A stretch of 64,000 nt of DNA from Panax quinquefolius (GCA_020205615.1 JAINUW010000530.1:1-64000); one strand, 5' to 3'. Counted from the first letter of the stretch, positions 23,315-36,125 are shown. Notes: generated from the letters alone by a model not told the origin. Made by a program: numbers and translations.

Positions 23315-25196
23315 AACTCTCCTTTCTAACTCTCGCACCGCGGCGTGAGTCTCCAAAGACTGTACACGGCTCTCGATTCAAATAGCTATTTACTCTATAA
23401 GGCATGGATGGCGCCGCGGTGCCAAACCCTAACCATAGAAAATATTTCTAAGTGTTAATTTCAATTTGAGACACTTACTTCCCGATCTTATAACTCATTC
23501 GTTATAACTCGGAACAAGGTCATTCCAAAGCTATTCTCTTCCTTATCTTATGTACTTCAATACCCCTCAGACAGAACTTCGTTCTTAATCCATTAATGTT
23601 CCATTCGATTGGCTTAATCTTCATCCTTCGTTCATTTTACATTTTTAATGATCTTCATTCGTTCGTCCGTAATTCGGTCATCCGAACTCGGAACTCGTTC
23701 GTTCTTGAGTCCATGACTCACGTTTACTCGTTCTCTCACTTTTTATGAAACCCTACACATTGAGTTCAATTACTAACTTTCAAATTCTCGTTTGTCTTTT
23801 ACAAAAATTTTGCCATAACTTTGTTATAGCTCAGTTTTAATATGTTTTTCATGAACGTTTCTACCATTCCTAACCAAGCAATACGCATCTAACTTATACG
23901 TGATGGTATTAAACTTGTCTATCAACAACAATTTTCCTACGATGGTTTTAAATTTGTCCATCAACAATGTTCTTCGTGTTCTTCTCGTGTTCTTCATTCG
24001 TTCTTCATTTTAATCGATATTTTGGATTACGATTTCACTTTTCTTGAAATTAACGTTATAAAACACTATTCCTTATTTATTTAACCTTATCATTCATATG
24101 ATCCATTTCGATCATTCTAATTCTTTATGAATCATATACTTCCTTAAGAAATTTTAACATAAACTTAAAATTTTTTATTTCATCTTTTCTCATGATTTCA
24201 ACCATATAAAATCATGTTTAACATCATCTACTTCTTATGTTCATTAAGTTATGTTTTAAATATATAAAACCTAAAGAAAATTAATTCATAAGTTAGATTT
24301 TCGATACCTTTCTTCTTTAATCTCTTTCCGTCGGACAAAGTTTGCACATGAGCAAGCTTTTCCTCTTGTCCCTCATCCGAAATCTCTTTCTCTCTCTCTC
24401 TCTTAAATGTCGGATAATTTTCAAAATTCTAAACAAATAAAATAAGCTTCCTATTTATAGAAAACCAAGGTTAGGGGTATTTTAGTCATTTTGCCCTAAC
24501 CTCCTTAATATTCAGACCTCTTTATTCCACCTCCTTATTATTCACGTAGCTTCCCTTCAAATCTTCGTGCTTCAGTCTCGTGGAAATCGTTCGACGATTC
24601 GGCGAAATTCTCGGAATCCAAATATTTTGGATATTTCGTATTTCCTTCTGATTAACTTTTACGTATTCTTCGGATTTCTGAAAAACTAAAACACAATTTT
24701 TAGCGTTAAGCATTTTCCTTCACGTTTTCCCCTAACGTAGTTAAACGAGTGAAAATTACATAGCAGTACTTTCGTCGTTTTTATTTCGTCCGATTTTTGC
24801 ACGTTTTTCGAGAAACACTTTTATCGACTTACTTAACTTTCCACGATATATTATCGTCAAATCTTTCGACAAAATGTCATTTTGACATACCAAACTCTTG
24901 AAAAGGTTTAGGTTATTCAATCCGTAACCCTTAGGGTTTCGTCAGGTGAATAGTGCATATTTCGTCTTTTTCCCCAGAAAAATTTTTGTTCCCGGAAAAA
25001 TTTTATTTTTGTATTTAAAATTCATACTCATTCAGTCTAGCTCGTAGCCAGAATCCTCCGGATTTATAATCATCCTAGGTTATAGAACGATTAATAAACA
25101 CATAACACATAATATTATTAATAACAATTCATTTTATTAATAACTAATTCTTTAAACTTAAATTACGGACAATCTGAATTCTCAAAGGTTGTCACA
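23315..25196 (-). mobile_element. Minus-strand LTR fragment, copy 2
   Basis: Duplicate of 4785-6626; minus-strand start TGTGACAACC at 25196. It keeps the U3 half with promoter, and retains 'AGGTGAATAGTGCATATTTC' (24943-24962), a conserved U3 piece seen at 57922-57942 that is lost from copy 1. Confidence 0.7.
24384..24545 (-). promoter_or_regulatory. LTR core promoter
   Basis: On the minus strand an AAGGAGGT box (about 24527-24540) is followed by TATAAATAG (24452-24460) and a GA tract (24384-24404). Confidence 0.6.
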
Positions 25197-26512
25197 CCAT
25201 TACCCATCGAAAAGTGGCGGCTTGTGTGGAAGTTAGTGAAAGGGACTGAAGTCTTGTTGGCTTGAGTCCGAGGAAATGGTACTGGAAACCCGTGCCGCAA
25301 TGCGAGTTAAAGGTATGAAGTTGGAGCCGCAACGCTAGTAGTAGAGAAGAGGCAAAGAAGAAGGCTTAAGTGTGTAAAGAAAAGGGAAGTAAAGTATAAC
25401 ATGAATTAAACTTGAAATGACACCCTTAAGTATAATTAGAACTTAACTAAATGTTGACGACTAATTACATAAACGTAAAGACAATGTAATACGATAAATA
25501 GTATTAATAATAAACAATCTAAAGCATGATTAGATTGAGAAGAAGGGTAAGATATAGTAATGACCTTACTTGATTATATACGACCTAATGTGGTATGTTA
25601 TGTGATCATGTATTGTAGAATCCTTAAAGACACAAAGGGAATTTATATGAACGATAGAAGACGCTAAAGGCAAGTATCCTGACCCTTGTCTAAATTCTTT
25701 GGACAAGCTTTGCAATTCATGTACCTTACGTATGAATTGATATATTATGAAGTCGAAGCCAATTCCTTCGGCTAGACTTAAGATGTTTTATGGATTTCTT
25801 ATAGTCTATCAAACCATTGTCAAAGTTGCTATCTTTTGCCAAACTATTTTGGTATTGATTTCAAAGAAAGATTGAGTTCACATAAACAAATGTAGTGTTG
25901 TACAACATAGAGTACTATAGGTTGATCACCTAGACATGCTCGTAAGATATCTTAGAACTTACGAGACTTGGTGCCGAGTTGTCCTTTTCAAAGAAAGAAT
26001 GAAATGCTCAAGGTCTTGGACTAATATTAAAGTTTAATGAATGTTGTTCATTGTGAAACGTTTTAAAGAAAATAGAAGTGCTATTTTGAATTATCAATAG
26101 TACTTCATAACTATTGATTCAGTTATTGAAAATATACGATTTATATGATTCAAGCTTGTTGTTTAAATGAAATTATCATACTTGATGAGCTAGTTATGCT
26201 CACTCTTGCTTGAACCGTATGATGCAGCTAAGATTGAATGGACAGAAGGATCCGGTAAAGATAAAGGGAAGGCCAAGGCAATCCAATAGGTTGCCTTTAT
26301 AATAGTATAGGATGAATGTTGTTATTATTTGATATTATGACAAAGAATCTATGTAATGGTTATAAAGAACCTGTGAATGGGAATATTGTTTTGGAATATA
26401 TAGAAAACATTTTCATTCCTTTGAGGCATTTCAATTGAATATATATGCGAACTGTAGCACCGTGTATTACCATATGTCGGGTTGGAAGATACCCGAATTT
26501 GGGGGCGTCACA
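25197..26512 (+). mobile_element. 3' part of plus-strand Gypsy LTR, copy 2
   Basis: Duplicate of 6627-7952, ending GGGGGCGTCACA at 26512 and followed by GG and TTGGTATCA. Confidence 0.7.
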
Positions 26513-26515
26513 GGT

Positions 26516-26527
26516 TGGTATCAAAAA
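26516..26527 (+). other. PBS, partly decayed
   Basis: TGGTATCAAAAA in place of TGGTATCAGAGC; the first eight bases fit tRNA-iMet. Confidence 0.7.
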
Positions 26528-26689
26528 GTAGAGGTTATAAAACTTAAGGGGAAAGAACCTTAAGTCATAACCTTCTGAAAAGTTAAAGTAGTAAAAATGA
26601 AGTTAACCCTAAAATGCATTAGTTGTGATATATGTTTTTATTATTGTATTGACGCGTGTATTAATCAAACTAAATTATTTTTGTTGTAG

Positions 26690-27312
26690 ATGTAAGGAGA
26701 AAAGCGAAATGTATAGGATATACATATAGTAAGTGAGGAATCGGTGAACCAACTAGAAATCTTCTTGACGCCTATATAGTAGAAGAGCAGAAGTGGTTGT
26801 GATCGAGTCGAGGACTAGGAAGACTTAGATCTCATGTCCATGTTTGATGGCATGTCAGAGGAGGATGTGGAGGTGGTGTATTTTAACAGAATATCATATG
26901 CAGAAGAGATGACTCCGGGGGAGTTACTGAAGGCACTGTTCATGGCCTTATTGGATAGAAATATCCAGCTAGGGAAGGAGGTCACAGAGAGTTAAAATAA
27001 TAGGTTCAACAAATCCTGGAAGATAAGAAGTGCATGGAGTCTATGTGGGAGGAGGAGCATGATGAACGTGTTTTGGCGAAGGACAAGGGCCATGAGATGA
27101 AACAAGAGACCTTTGGGCTCAGGTAGGAGCTAAAGGTCAAGAAGCAGAAGATTGGGAGAATGTCCTATATCTATAGGAGTTCTCATCCATATTTTCAGCA
27201 ATAGGTAGCTAGGTATCCGATAGAGGCTGGGCAGACTTTGCATACTATCAGTCAGGATATTATTGTCGGTCTGGCAAATGCAGATTTTGAGAATGCTAGA
27301 AGGCAGATGTAG
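26690..27312 (+). pseudogene. Extra ORF upstream of gag, Gypsy leader (copy 2)
   Basis: Starts ATG-TAA, then ATG at 26709 within the same leader sequence as copy 1. The middle is the best kept of the three: an uninterrupted frame from about 26827 to 26994 with SMFDGMSEEDVEVVYF, then 'EEMTPGELLKALFMALLD' and a stop. The third part, in a shifted frame, reads 'EEEHDERVLAKDKGHE', 'KQKIGRMSYI' and ends 'TISQDIIVGLANADFENAR' before the stop at 27310-27312. The middle third looks charged and helical, possibly coiled-coil. Function unknown. The stop at 26833-26835 and indels prevent expression of the whole. Confidence 0.65.
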
Positions 27313-27626
27313 ACTAGTTAGTAACTAGAGTAGAGTTAAAGATGTACATATGATGTATCTAGTAGTGACGTAAACTCCTCATTTTATATATCAAAGGTAG
27401 TCTTTTGTAAATTCTAATTTTGAAAAGCAAATGCGGGATAGTAATGTAGTCAACCACTAAGGTTATCTAATGGCGAATGATGTATTATTATACTACAAGA
27501 AGTAAATTAATATAAGCCTTTTTACGGAACATATTGTGTAATGAGTTAAATATATTATTTAATAAAGAATAATAACTAACTAAGAAGAAGAAAGTAGTAA
27601 GGATGTGTTGTTTATCTTAACAAAAA

Positions 27627-28032
27627 ATGCCGCCAAGAAGAAGACAACAAAATCAAGATGCCAATGTAAATCAACTTGAGGGAGGTCCGGTTAATCCGAT
27701 GTAAGAGTTCGTTAACCTTTTAACGACTGCTTTTAATAGGAACGGGGCTAATATAGCCATAAATCTAGCAGTAGTACGAGCTACTACTTTTAAATATTTC
27801 AAGAGTGTCGGTCCACCGGAGTTTAAAGGAACTACGGACCCATAGAAGCCCAAACATGGGTAAAAAAAAGAGAAGGCATTTATTATTGAAAATGTCGGGA
27901 GGGCAAAAGGTTGCTTTTGCTACCTATATGATGAAAGGAAAGGCCAACTTCGGTGGGAGGCGAACCCAGCTAAGTAGGAATAGAAAATCTTATGTGGGCC
28001 TTGGTTCAAGGAGATTTTCTTCGAGAACCTCT
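27627..28032 (+). pseudogene. gag: gag fragment, Tekay-like Gypsy (copy 2)
   Basis: Starts MPPRRRQQNQDANVN and carries VGPPEFKGT, 'WVKKREKAF' and 'IFFEN' in broken frames. It is cut at the same place as copy 1 (about 28032), by the same Tat/Athila-like LTR end. The shared junction shows the insertion came before the duplication. Confidence 0.75.
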
Positions 28033-28206
28033 CATTGGGTAAAATCTAGTTACGCACAACACACAAGTATCGTGGTCAACAAGTAATAAAGTTAAAGTAG
28101 AGTATCGTTCCCATGAGAGAGTTGTTTTATAAAAGTCACCAAGTACTAACCCGTAACCAACTCAATCTTATTTAAACAAATGAATTTCAATTTATAAATA
28201 AACTAA
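28033..28206 (-). mobile_element. Tat/Athila-like LTR end, copy 2 (truncated)
   Basis: About 170 bases matching 9474-9650. It stops abruptly at 28206, where sequence of another LTR begins; this is the right limit of the duplication. Confidence 0.65.
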
Positions 28207-28371
28207 TTATGATTTCGTATAATAATTAGGGTTATTATGCGTAAGAAATACGAGTGTAATACTAGTTATTATACGAGTATAGTACGAAGATTATTACGAC
28301 GTATAATACGAATATCGTACGAACTATATACGAAGAGAATACGAGAATGAGATGCGTAGAATACGATTAGT

Positions 28372-28520
28372 CTTAAGGGCTAAGTAAACTTAAGGGCTAA
28401 GTAGACTTAATAGCTAAGTAAAGTGCTTATGCTTAAAGGCTAAGTAAACTTAAGGGCTAAGTAGACTTAATGGCTAAGTAAATGTGGAGGCCAAGTAAAC
28501 TTAGTGCTTAGGACTTGAAT
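28372..28520 (+). repeat. 17-bp tandem repeat upstream of LTR promoter
   Basis: About eight degenerate copies of TAAGGGCTAAGTAAACT. The LTR at 57695 has only about two such units at the same place (58335-58375), so the array has expanded here just upstream of the promoter box. Confidence 0.75.
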
Positions 28521-28521
28521 A

Positions 28522-28625
28522 GTAAGGAGGTTTAGGGGCGAAATGACTAAAATACCCCTAGCTTTGAAAATCTATAAATAGGAAGCTTATTTCGTTTAAA
28601 TGAGATTTTGAAAATCCTATAACAT

Positions 28626-28660
<35 letters not shown>
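28522..28660 (+). promoter_or_regulatory. LTR core promoter with long GA tract
   Basis: AATAGTAAGGAGGT (28528-28541), a GGGGCGAAATGAC / TACCCCTA segment, TATAAATAG (28573-28581), and an almost pure GA repeat of about 30 bases (28631-28660) some 50 bases downstream of the TATA box. Confidence 0.65.
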
Positions 28661-28664
<4 letters not shown>

Positions 28665-29673
28665 AGATCTCGGAGAAGATGGAGAAGGAAGAGAATGAGT
28701 ATGAATGCTCGGATCGAAGGTGATCGTGAAATAGAAAAGCTTGTGAATCGCCGGCTTTGTATAGCAGAATAAAAATAAAGAAGACTGGTAACCTAAAACC
28801 TAGTCGAATTTAATTTCTATTAAAGTCCTATATGTTTAAAACATAACTTAATGAGAATAAGAAGTAGATGATGTTAGGAATGATTTCATATGGTTGAAAT
28901 CATTGAGAAAAGAAGAAAAATGCGAATTTGAAGTTATTTTATAAATTTCTTAAGGAAGTGTAAGATTCGTAACGAATTAGAATGATCTGAATGAATTATA
29001 TGAATGAGTAGGTAAAATAAGTATGGAATGATGTTCTATAACATCAAATCGTAATCCAAAATATCGATTAAAATGAAGAATGAACGAAGAACACGAAGAA
29101 CACGAAGAACGTTGTTGATGGACAAATTTAAAACCATTGTAGGATAATTGTTGTAAATGGACAAGTTTAAAACCATCACGTATAAGTTAGATGCTTATTT
29201 CTTGGTTAGGAGCGGTGAAAGCGTTCATGAAGAGCGGATTAAACGTAGCTATAATGAAGTTATGGAAGAAATTTCGTAAAAGACGAACGAGAATTAGAAA
29301 GTTAGTAAATGAACTCGAAGGTGTAGGGTTTCATAAGAAAATAGGAGAATGTAGCAAACGTTATTCATGAACTCAAGAATGACCGAGTTCCGAGTTCGGA
29401 TGATCAAATTACGGACGAAAGAACAAAGAACGTTAAAAATGTAAAAATGAAAAAAGGTGAAGATCAAGCCAATCGAATGGCACGTTAACAGATTCAGAAT
29501 AAAGTTCTATCCAAGGGATATTGAAGTACGTAAGATAAGGAAGATAATGGCTTTAGAACGAACTCGTTCTGAGTTATAACGAAGAAGATACAAGATCGTA
29601 AAGTATATATCTCAAACTTGATTCAAGACTTAGAAAATTTTCTAGGTTTTATGCTTCTATGTTGTTTATGGAT

Positions 29674-32600
29674 TGTGATGCCCTCAAATCCGGGTATCTT
29701 CTCACCCGACAGATGGTGCTACACGGTGCTACAGTTCACACAAACATTCAATTGAAATGTTGAATGAATATGTCTTATATATATTCAAAATAATATTAAC
29801 ATTCCCCAAGTTCTTTATAATGAATTACAATTGTTCTTGTCATAATATCAAATATTATCATTACAAACCTATACTATTACATAGGTAATCTCTACGGTTT
29901 TGCCTTAGCCTTCCCATTATCCTTGCTTCGGATCCGCTTCGGTCCGCTCGATCTTAGCTGCATTCATATGGTTCAAGCAAGAGTGAGCCTAACTAGCTCA
30001 GCAAGTACAATAATTTTAGTAAAATAGCATGCATGAGACATAGGAATAGTATATCTTCAATAACTGAAAAATAGTTACGAAGTACTATCGATAATTAAAA
30101 ATAGCACTTCTTTTCCTTCAAAATGTTTTACAACAACAATATTCAGTAAAACATCAATTCCGGTCCAAGACCATGAGCATTTCATAAGTTCTTTGAAAAG
30201 GACATCCCGACACGAAGTCCGTAAGTCCGGCGTAGCTTACGAACACATCTAGGTGATCAGCCTATAGTACTCTATGTTGATCAACACTACATTCATTAAA
30301 CATGTGTACGTTTAAGTTATGGCAACCTCACGTGCCTGTGATTTGACGACAAAATAATTTTGCATACTCAGTCTCCTTTTGAAAACCATACCAATATTAG
30401 TTTGGTAAATCTTTGACAATACTTTGATAGCTTATAAGAAATCCAACCTATGGTAAGTCTAGTCGGAAGAATTGGCGTTGACTTCATCAGCCATTAACTC
30501 ATGCGTAAGAATACATGAATCACAAAGCTTGTCCAGATTGAATTGAAATAAGGGTTAGAATACTTGCCTTCAGTGTCTGCTACAGATATAACACGTGCAC
30601 TTTAAGGTCTCTATAGTAGATGATAACATTACATAACACATTAGGTCAGGAATAACATACATAGTTCCTAAAGAATCTTACCATTCTTCTCAATCTAATT
30701 ACGTATTAGATTTGTTATTATTGGTTCCGGCTTTCCGTTACGTTATTCTTACGTTCACATACAATTGACTTACTTCAACCCTAAGTGATCATACCTAAGG
30801 TTTAACAATGTATTACCAATGTTACGTCATGTTTATTAAGTTTTCTTTCTCTTTCTATCTTTATAAGAAATCCTCTTTATGCAAACCCTAGAATTTGGTA
30901 ATCATGGCGCCAACAATCATTCTTCTGTGCCTTGCAGATGGCGCCATGCACTATCTTTAGAGAACCGGACTAGAAGCGTCTGACGCGCGAGTCCTCTTCG
31001 TTCTGTTTGTCTTTCATGGTGCCAAACTCCAGTTCATAGCATCATCAAGCCATGCTCGGCGTTGCGGCACCACCTATTTGGCATTGGGCTGGCGCCACGG
31101 CGCCAGCTCTGTGCACCAGATAATTTTGACAGATTTTTAACTTTGTGAGATTCCCGGGCTCGTAACTTCTTCGTTATAAGTTTGAATTGGCTCATTCAAG
31201 AGCCTACGGTTCACAAATTACATACTCTATGTGTTCATGCAAGAATTTTATCTATTTGACTTCGTTAACTAAAAATTCACCAATTAGTCCATTTTTAACG
31301 AAAACGGTAAACGTTCATGAACGTTCAATGCTTGTTTCTTCGTTCTAAGTCGAAATCCGGTCATTTTTGAGTCCGCAACTCTATAATACCAAATACGACT
31401 TATCTCCACTGAAAACTAACATTTCTGAGTTCAAACACAAAATCCGACTTCCATTCTGAGAATTTCACGAATTTGACAATTATCGTCCAATCGTGTGAAT
31501 TCCGGCACAACTTCGTTACCAACGATTTGTTCATCATTCCAAATGGATTCAATTCATTAACTAGATATCTCAACCTACATATTACAACAACTTATCTTTA
31601 AATTTAGTTATGGCTTATTCCTTATAAGTTCATAACTTAACAATTTATAACTTATAAGATTTCATTCCTTATAACTTATTATTGATTTAAGTCCTTTAAG
31701 CAACATTCTCCCATCTTATCAATGATATTAACTTCTTAAGGTAAACATATGACAAGTTCATCATTGTTCATCATAAGTTCATAACTTATTTAGGTTCAAC
31801 TTACTTATTCATGACTTATTCGGCTTAAGTCCATTGATTATTCAATTCTTATATGTTCTTAGAATACACGTTCATTAAGTTACACTTCTCTTATAACCTT
31901 ACAATGATAGAGATGGAAGATATAAGATCATAAGATCATTTACCTTTGATGACTAGCTTCTCCTTCATGAAAATCTAACAAAGGAAGGTTTGACTTAAAA
32001 GTGCTTATTCTCTGTACCAATTAAGCTACTTTGTTAGGAAAGTTGTTGGATATTTTGAAAAAGCAAATAATGAACAAGCTTCTCCTCTATTTATAGGCTT
32101 GCTAAGTTAGGGTATATTAGTCATTAGGACATCCCACCTCCTTAACAAACCTCCTTACTTTTCACTTACTTAATCCCTAAGTTTACTTGTTAACCACAAC
32201 ATTTGCTTGGTACACTTGTTTCTTGGTCTCCACAACAATTATCTAAAGCTTGGGCACCAAGATCGCCCATGGGTTGCCCCATGGATCAAGATAGCCCATT
32301 GGATCATTACATTGGGCTTAGGTTTAATTAATTAGATTATTCTTGTGGGATTGCATTAATTTAGTTTGGGCTTCATATTAACCAACTCTTGGGCTAAACA
32401 TTCCTACAACTTGGGCTTGCCCTTAAAGCTTCGTGGACTTGTAATTCATACAAGATTCCACAAGTTCATTTCATTAGACTTTAATCCTTAACGTTCTTAA
32501 TTTAAGTCCGTATATTAAATATTGCGTTTTTCCATATTAGAATTATTATTACATAATCTATCTCACCTCAATATTCTAACGTTACGTATTTCTCAGAAGT

Positions 32601-32841
32601 TCAAAATAATTCCTGAGCGGAAAATGATGAATAGTGTTTTTTGGAAAATTTCTAGGAAAGCTTTTATTTTCGTCTTAGAAATTCAAACACTTTAATTCTT
32701 TCACGTAGTTAAAATACTACGATGTTCTGGCGTTTATAGGTTATAGAACGACATTCATCTTACTAACACATAATAATAACAAATAATATTATTTTATTCA
32801 TTATAAAAGTATTTACAAAAGGTTCGATTTTACGGGCTATA
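29674..32841 (-). mobile_element. Minus-strand solo or truncated Gypsy LTR
   Basis: About 3.17 kb. The plus strand reads TGTGATGCCC...CCCGAC, the family LTR end in reverse. The minus-strand start has decayed near 32841 (TATAGCCCGT for the expected TGTAACGCCCGT). There is no PBS on its left and no PPT on its right, so it is a solo or orphan LTR. A promoter with TATAAATAG is at 32088-32096. It is separated by only 13 bases from the next LTR, which faces the other way. Confidence 0.75.
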
Positions 32842-32854
32842 ATCGCCAAATTGA

Positions 32855-35800
32855 TGTAACGAGAATTTGAATTTTGAATGAATTAAATATCTATTTGATT
32901 ATGTGAATTAAATGAATTTAATTAATTTATTATGTGACTAAGATGTTCAAAAGTCGTTCTATGACCTAGAATATACGGATGTGGTTAGTATTTTGGCTTT
33001 GTGCTAGTATTAATAGTGGTGAATTATCAAGACGAAAACGAAGGTTTTCGAGAATGTTTCTTGTAAAAACACTATTCATCCGATTTAGTTCGAAGCTAGG
33101 GTTTGAAATTTCGAGAAGCGTAATGATATAATACGAAGATAGTATGGAATATCCAATAATAATTCCGTTATGCCAAACGTAAGTTTTTGCTTGCGGATGT
33201 AAAACCTAAGGGTTTGTGAAAGAGGTTTTCGAAGGGAAATGAAATACGTATAGTCGCTTTCAGGATATTATACGTATGAAATACGAGTATTATATTAATA
33301 TGAATCTGAGTATCGTATATGAAGAATAATACTGACGTAGAATATAAATATTGTATGAGTGTTAAACAAAGAGAATACATGAGTTATACATATAGAATAC
33401 GAGACATATTAATGGAGTATGAGTTAAGGGTTTGGTATAATTTAATTGGGCTTAAACCAATAGCAAGCCCATTGAATTAAGTGTTCAAGCCCAAGTTAAG
33501 GCCCAACATTAAGTTATGTCAAGCCCAATCCAAAAAGTTAACCGCGGGTCGAACCGGTGGGTCATGGGATGGGTAAAACCCATGGGGCAACCCATGGGAG
33601 GATCCATGAGGCAGTGGGCAGGCCACTTGGTGGCCAAGTATCGGCAATACTTGATCACCAAGTACTTTACTTGGTGATAAAGAGATTGAATAGTAAGGAG
33701 GTGCCATTTGGACCATTTTGCCCCTCATTTGGTTTTCTATAAATACAAAGCTAAGGTTGAGCTTTTGATATTTTGTAAACATTGTTCAACCAATATTGAG
33801 AGAGAGAAAAGCTAGAAATGCTTAATCATTCTACTTTCAAGCAAACCAATAGACGTTTATCAAGAACGTTAATTTCTTCAAAGGTAAATTCTCAGAAACC
33901 GCAATCTTCATCTTTTTCGATTTCTTCCTCGTAGAAGAATCGTAGATTGGTGGAGCATGTTTATTGAGGAGATATAAGGATGCCTATTAATGACAAAATC
34001 ATTGATAGGTCATGACCAAATAGAAATCGTAAGTGTTTACGTGAGTTAAAATCGTAGGAAGACTTAAACGTTAACTTAGTTTTGAACAAACAATTTGAGA
34101 ACCGTTATAGCTAAGGAATGTGCATATTGTTTGGTTAGGATGACTATGATGAATCAATGGAGTTTTCCATTTGATTTAGCGTATAGAACATGAGTAACAA
34201 AGCTATGGAAAATTTTGCGAAAATAGACGTTAAACGTCGAAAACGTAGAAATCCCGGATTAAAGGTCAAAAGTTGCCATGTGACTTGAAAACGTTGGTTT
34301 CCAATGTTAACACGTGAGATAAGGTAATTAAGAGTCGTTGGCGTAAGAATCATTGCATTCCGACTTATAACGAAGAAAACAAGTATTGAACGGTCGAAAA
34401 CGTTAAATGAACGCTTAAAAATGAGCTCAATGGTGAATTCTGAGTTAACGGATTCGAAAATGTGAAATTCTTATATGAACACATAAAGGATGTAATTTGT
34501 GAGTTGTAGGCTTTGCAATGGGTCAATTCGGATGTAAAACGAACAAATTAGGAAGCTGGGAGTTTCGTAAGAAAAGAAAAACTATTTTGGCTAATTGGGT
34601 GCACAGACTTCGCGCATATACCAAAACCAAAGACAAAGTGGTTGTCATGAAGATTCGACTCGGTCGAGTACCTGCTAACTTCATGCAGCAAAGACCACTA
34701 GAATACTAGGGATGTCACGCCATAAACGCCGAGTAGAAAAATGTTGACCAAGTTAAGTTTTGTTCCATTTGAATGTAGACTTAAGGTAAGACATTGAAGG
34801 TATTTAATGTACATAATAATACTGAACTTAAATCACTTATAAGGTGATAATGTAAGAAGATTTAGGAAGGTTTAAATAGAAACTAAACAAAGAACGCGAG
34901 AACGTAATAAGTAAACTGTAAATGCCGTTCAACGTTGGTACTTAACCAATAATTATTGAATGTCGGTTAGTAATGTAAGAACGTTAATGAGCCGCACCAA
35001 AGTATTGGAAGTTGAATCGACTTTAATAACGAAGTTAATTCGGATAAGACATAGAAGAGAAAGAAGTTGGTTAAAACCGTAAAGTTAGTTTGTTTGATAA
35101 CTAAATACAGTGTGCTATGTGAATGTATCATGTAGATCCTGTAAAGACTAATAATTGTTGAATTGTATATTCGAAGACGCTTAAAGGAAAGTCTTTCTTA
35201 AACGCTTGTCTAACCTTCGTGTTAACCAAGTTTTTATGTGATGCATGTTATATAGTGCATGAATGGTTTTAAAGAAAGAGTCGATTCATGTTTTAACTCG
35301 GCTAGACAAGTATTGAAGAATGAATGGACTTGTTTGCAAGTCTGATGATATAGAATTGTTAACGCTATCCTATGCCAAGTATTTGGTTCGGATGAGAAGG
35401 TAAGTTTGTCTATGTACAAATAAAAAGTATTTTCATCGATTATTCGATGGGCACACGAGGTTTCCAAATGTTGAACGAAAATACGTTTAACATAAGAGTG
35501 TTGATCAACATAGAGTACAATAGGCTGATCACCTAGAAGTGCTCATAAGTAAAGACAGGTGGATGGCCTTAGTGTCGGATATCCTTTTTAAGTATGAAAA
35601 CGAAAAGAGTATGTTCATGGTCTATTGACCGGTTCATCATTCCTAAGCTATTATTTATACTTTGGAATTGTTATTATGACATGAGACGTACTAGTCAAAT
35701 GTTTCATAGTGCTTCGTAGTTAAATGTTCAGATATGGAAATAAAGCATGTAATTGTTAAAGTGATAATTCATATGATTCTTTGTTAAGACTTGCTGAGCT

Positions 35801-36119
35801 AGTTATGCTCATTCATGCTTGAACCATATGTTTTTTAGCTAAAGTTTAGATTTAACCGAGAGTTCTAAAGAGATAAAGGCAAGGCTAAGATGGACAATTA
35901 ATCGTCTCTGTAATAGATTAGTGTATTTGTATGTAATATACTTATGAAGAACAACGAATGTATTAGGTTAATGAACACAGGAAAGGATTTATTACAAATG
36001 TAATACAAAGATAGTAATTACACTCATTTTGTTGTTATCTCAATGGAATGATTGTATGGATTGTAGTATCGTGGAGCACCATCTATCGGGTTGGAAGATA
36101 CCCGGATTTGGGGGCGCCA
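32855..36119 (+). repeat. Gypsy 5' LTR (plus element)
   Basis: Starts TGTAACGAGAATTTG and ends GGGGGCGCCA; 3265 bases, the same length as the solo LTR at 54280-57544. U3 is AT-rich with ATACGAGTA-type repeats. The frames inside are not coding. Confidence 0.85.
33670..33807 (+). promoter_or_regulatory. LTR core promoter
   Basis: GAATAGTAAGGAGGTG (33687-33702), then TTTTGCCCCTCATTTGG, TATAAATAC (33738-33746) and a short GA tract (33798-33807). Confidence 0.65.
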
Positions 36120-36125
36120 TGAGGT

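Larger units (their letters stand above)
2909..28206. repeat. Direct duplication of a composite TE unit
   Basis: The block 2909-9650 recurs at 21458-28206 in the same order and orientation through at least five TE segments with shared junctions. The offset is 18549 bases; subtracting the Copia element (11714-20813) leaves a period of about 9449. The right end of unit 1 (20814-21457) joins directly to unit 2. Matching runs are long, but many short clusters of mismatches and indels sit around CG, CCGG or CTGG sites. Confidence 0.8.
28207..29673 (+). mobile_element. Plus-strand LTR fragment (U3-R)
   Basis: Colinear with the U3-R half of the long LTR at 57695-59520: promoter at 28527-28660, the doubled 'GTTGATGGACAA' block (about 29110-29180), and the stretch ending TTTCTAGGTTT (29639-29649). 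The true LTR start is missing and the right side is cut by the minus-strand LTR at 29674. Its 5' part holds degenerate ATACGAGTA-like repeats (28230-28365). Confidence 0.65.

Noticed and set aside
33519..33782. 87-codon minus-strand frame rich in Pro and His with CATGGG runs
   Set aside because: Lies in the U3 of the LTR upstream of the TATA box; the matching frame in the other strand is also open and neither is kept in related LTRs.
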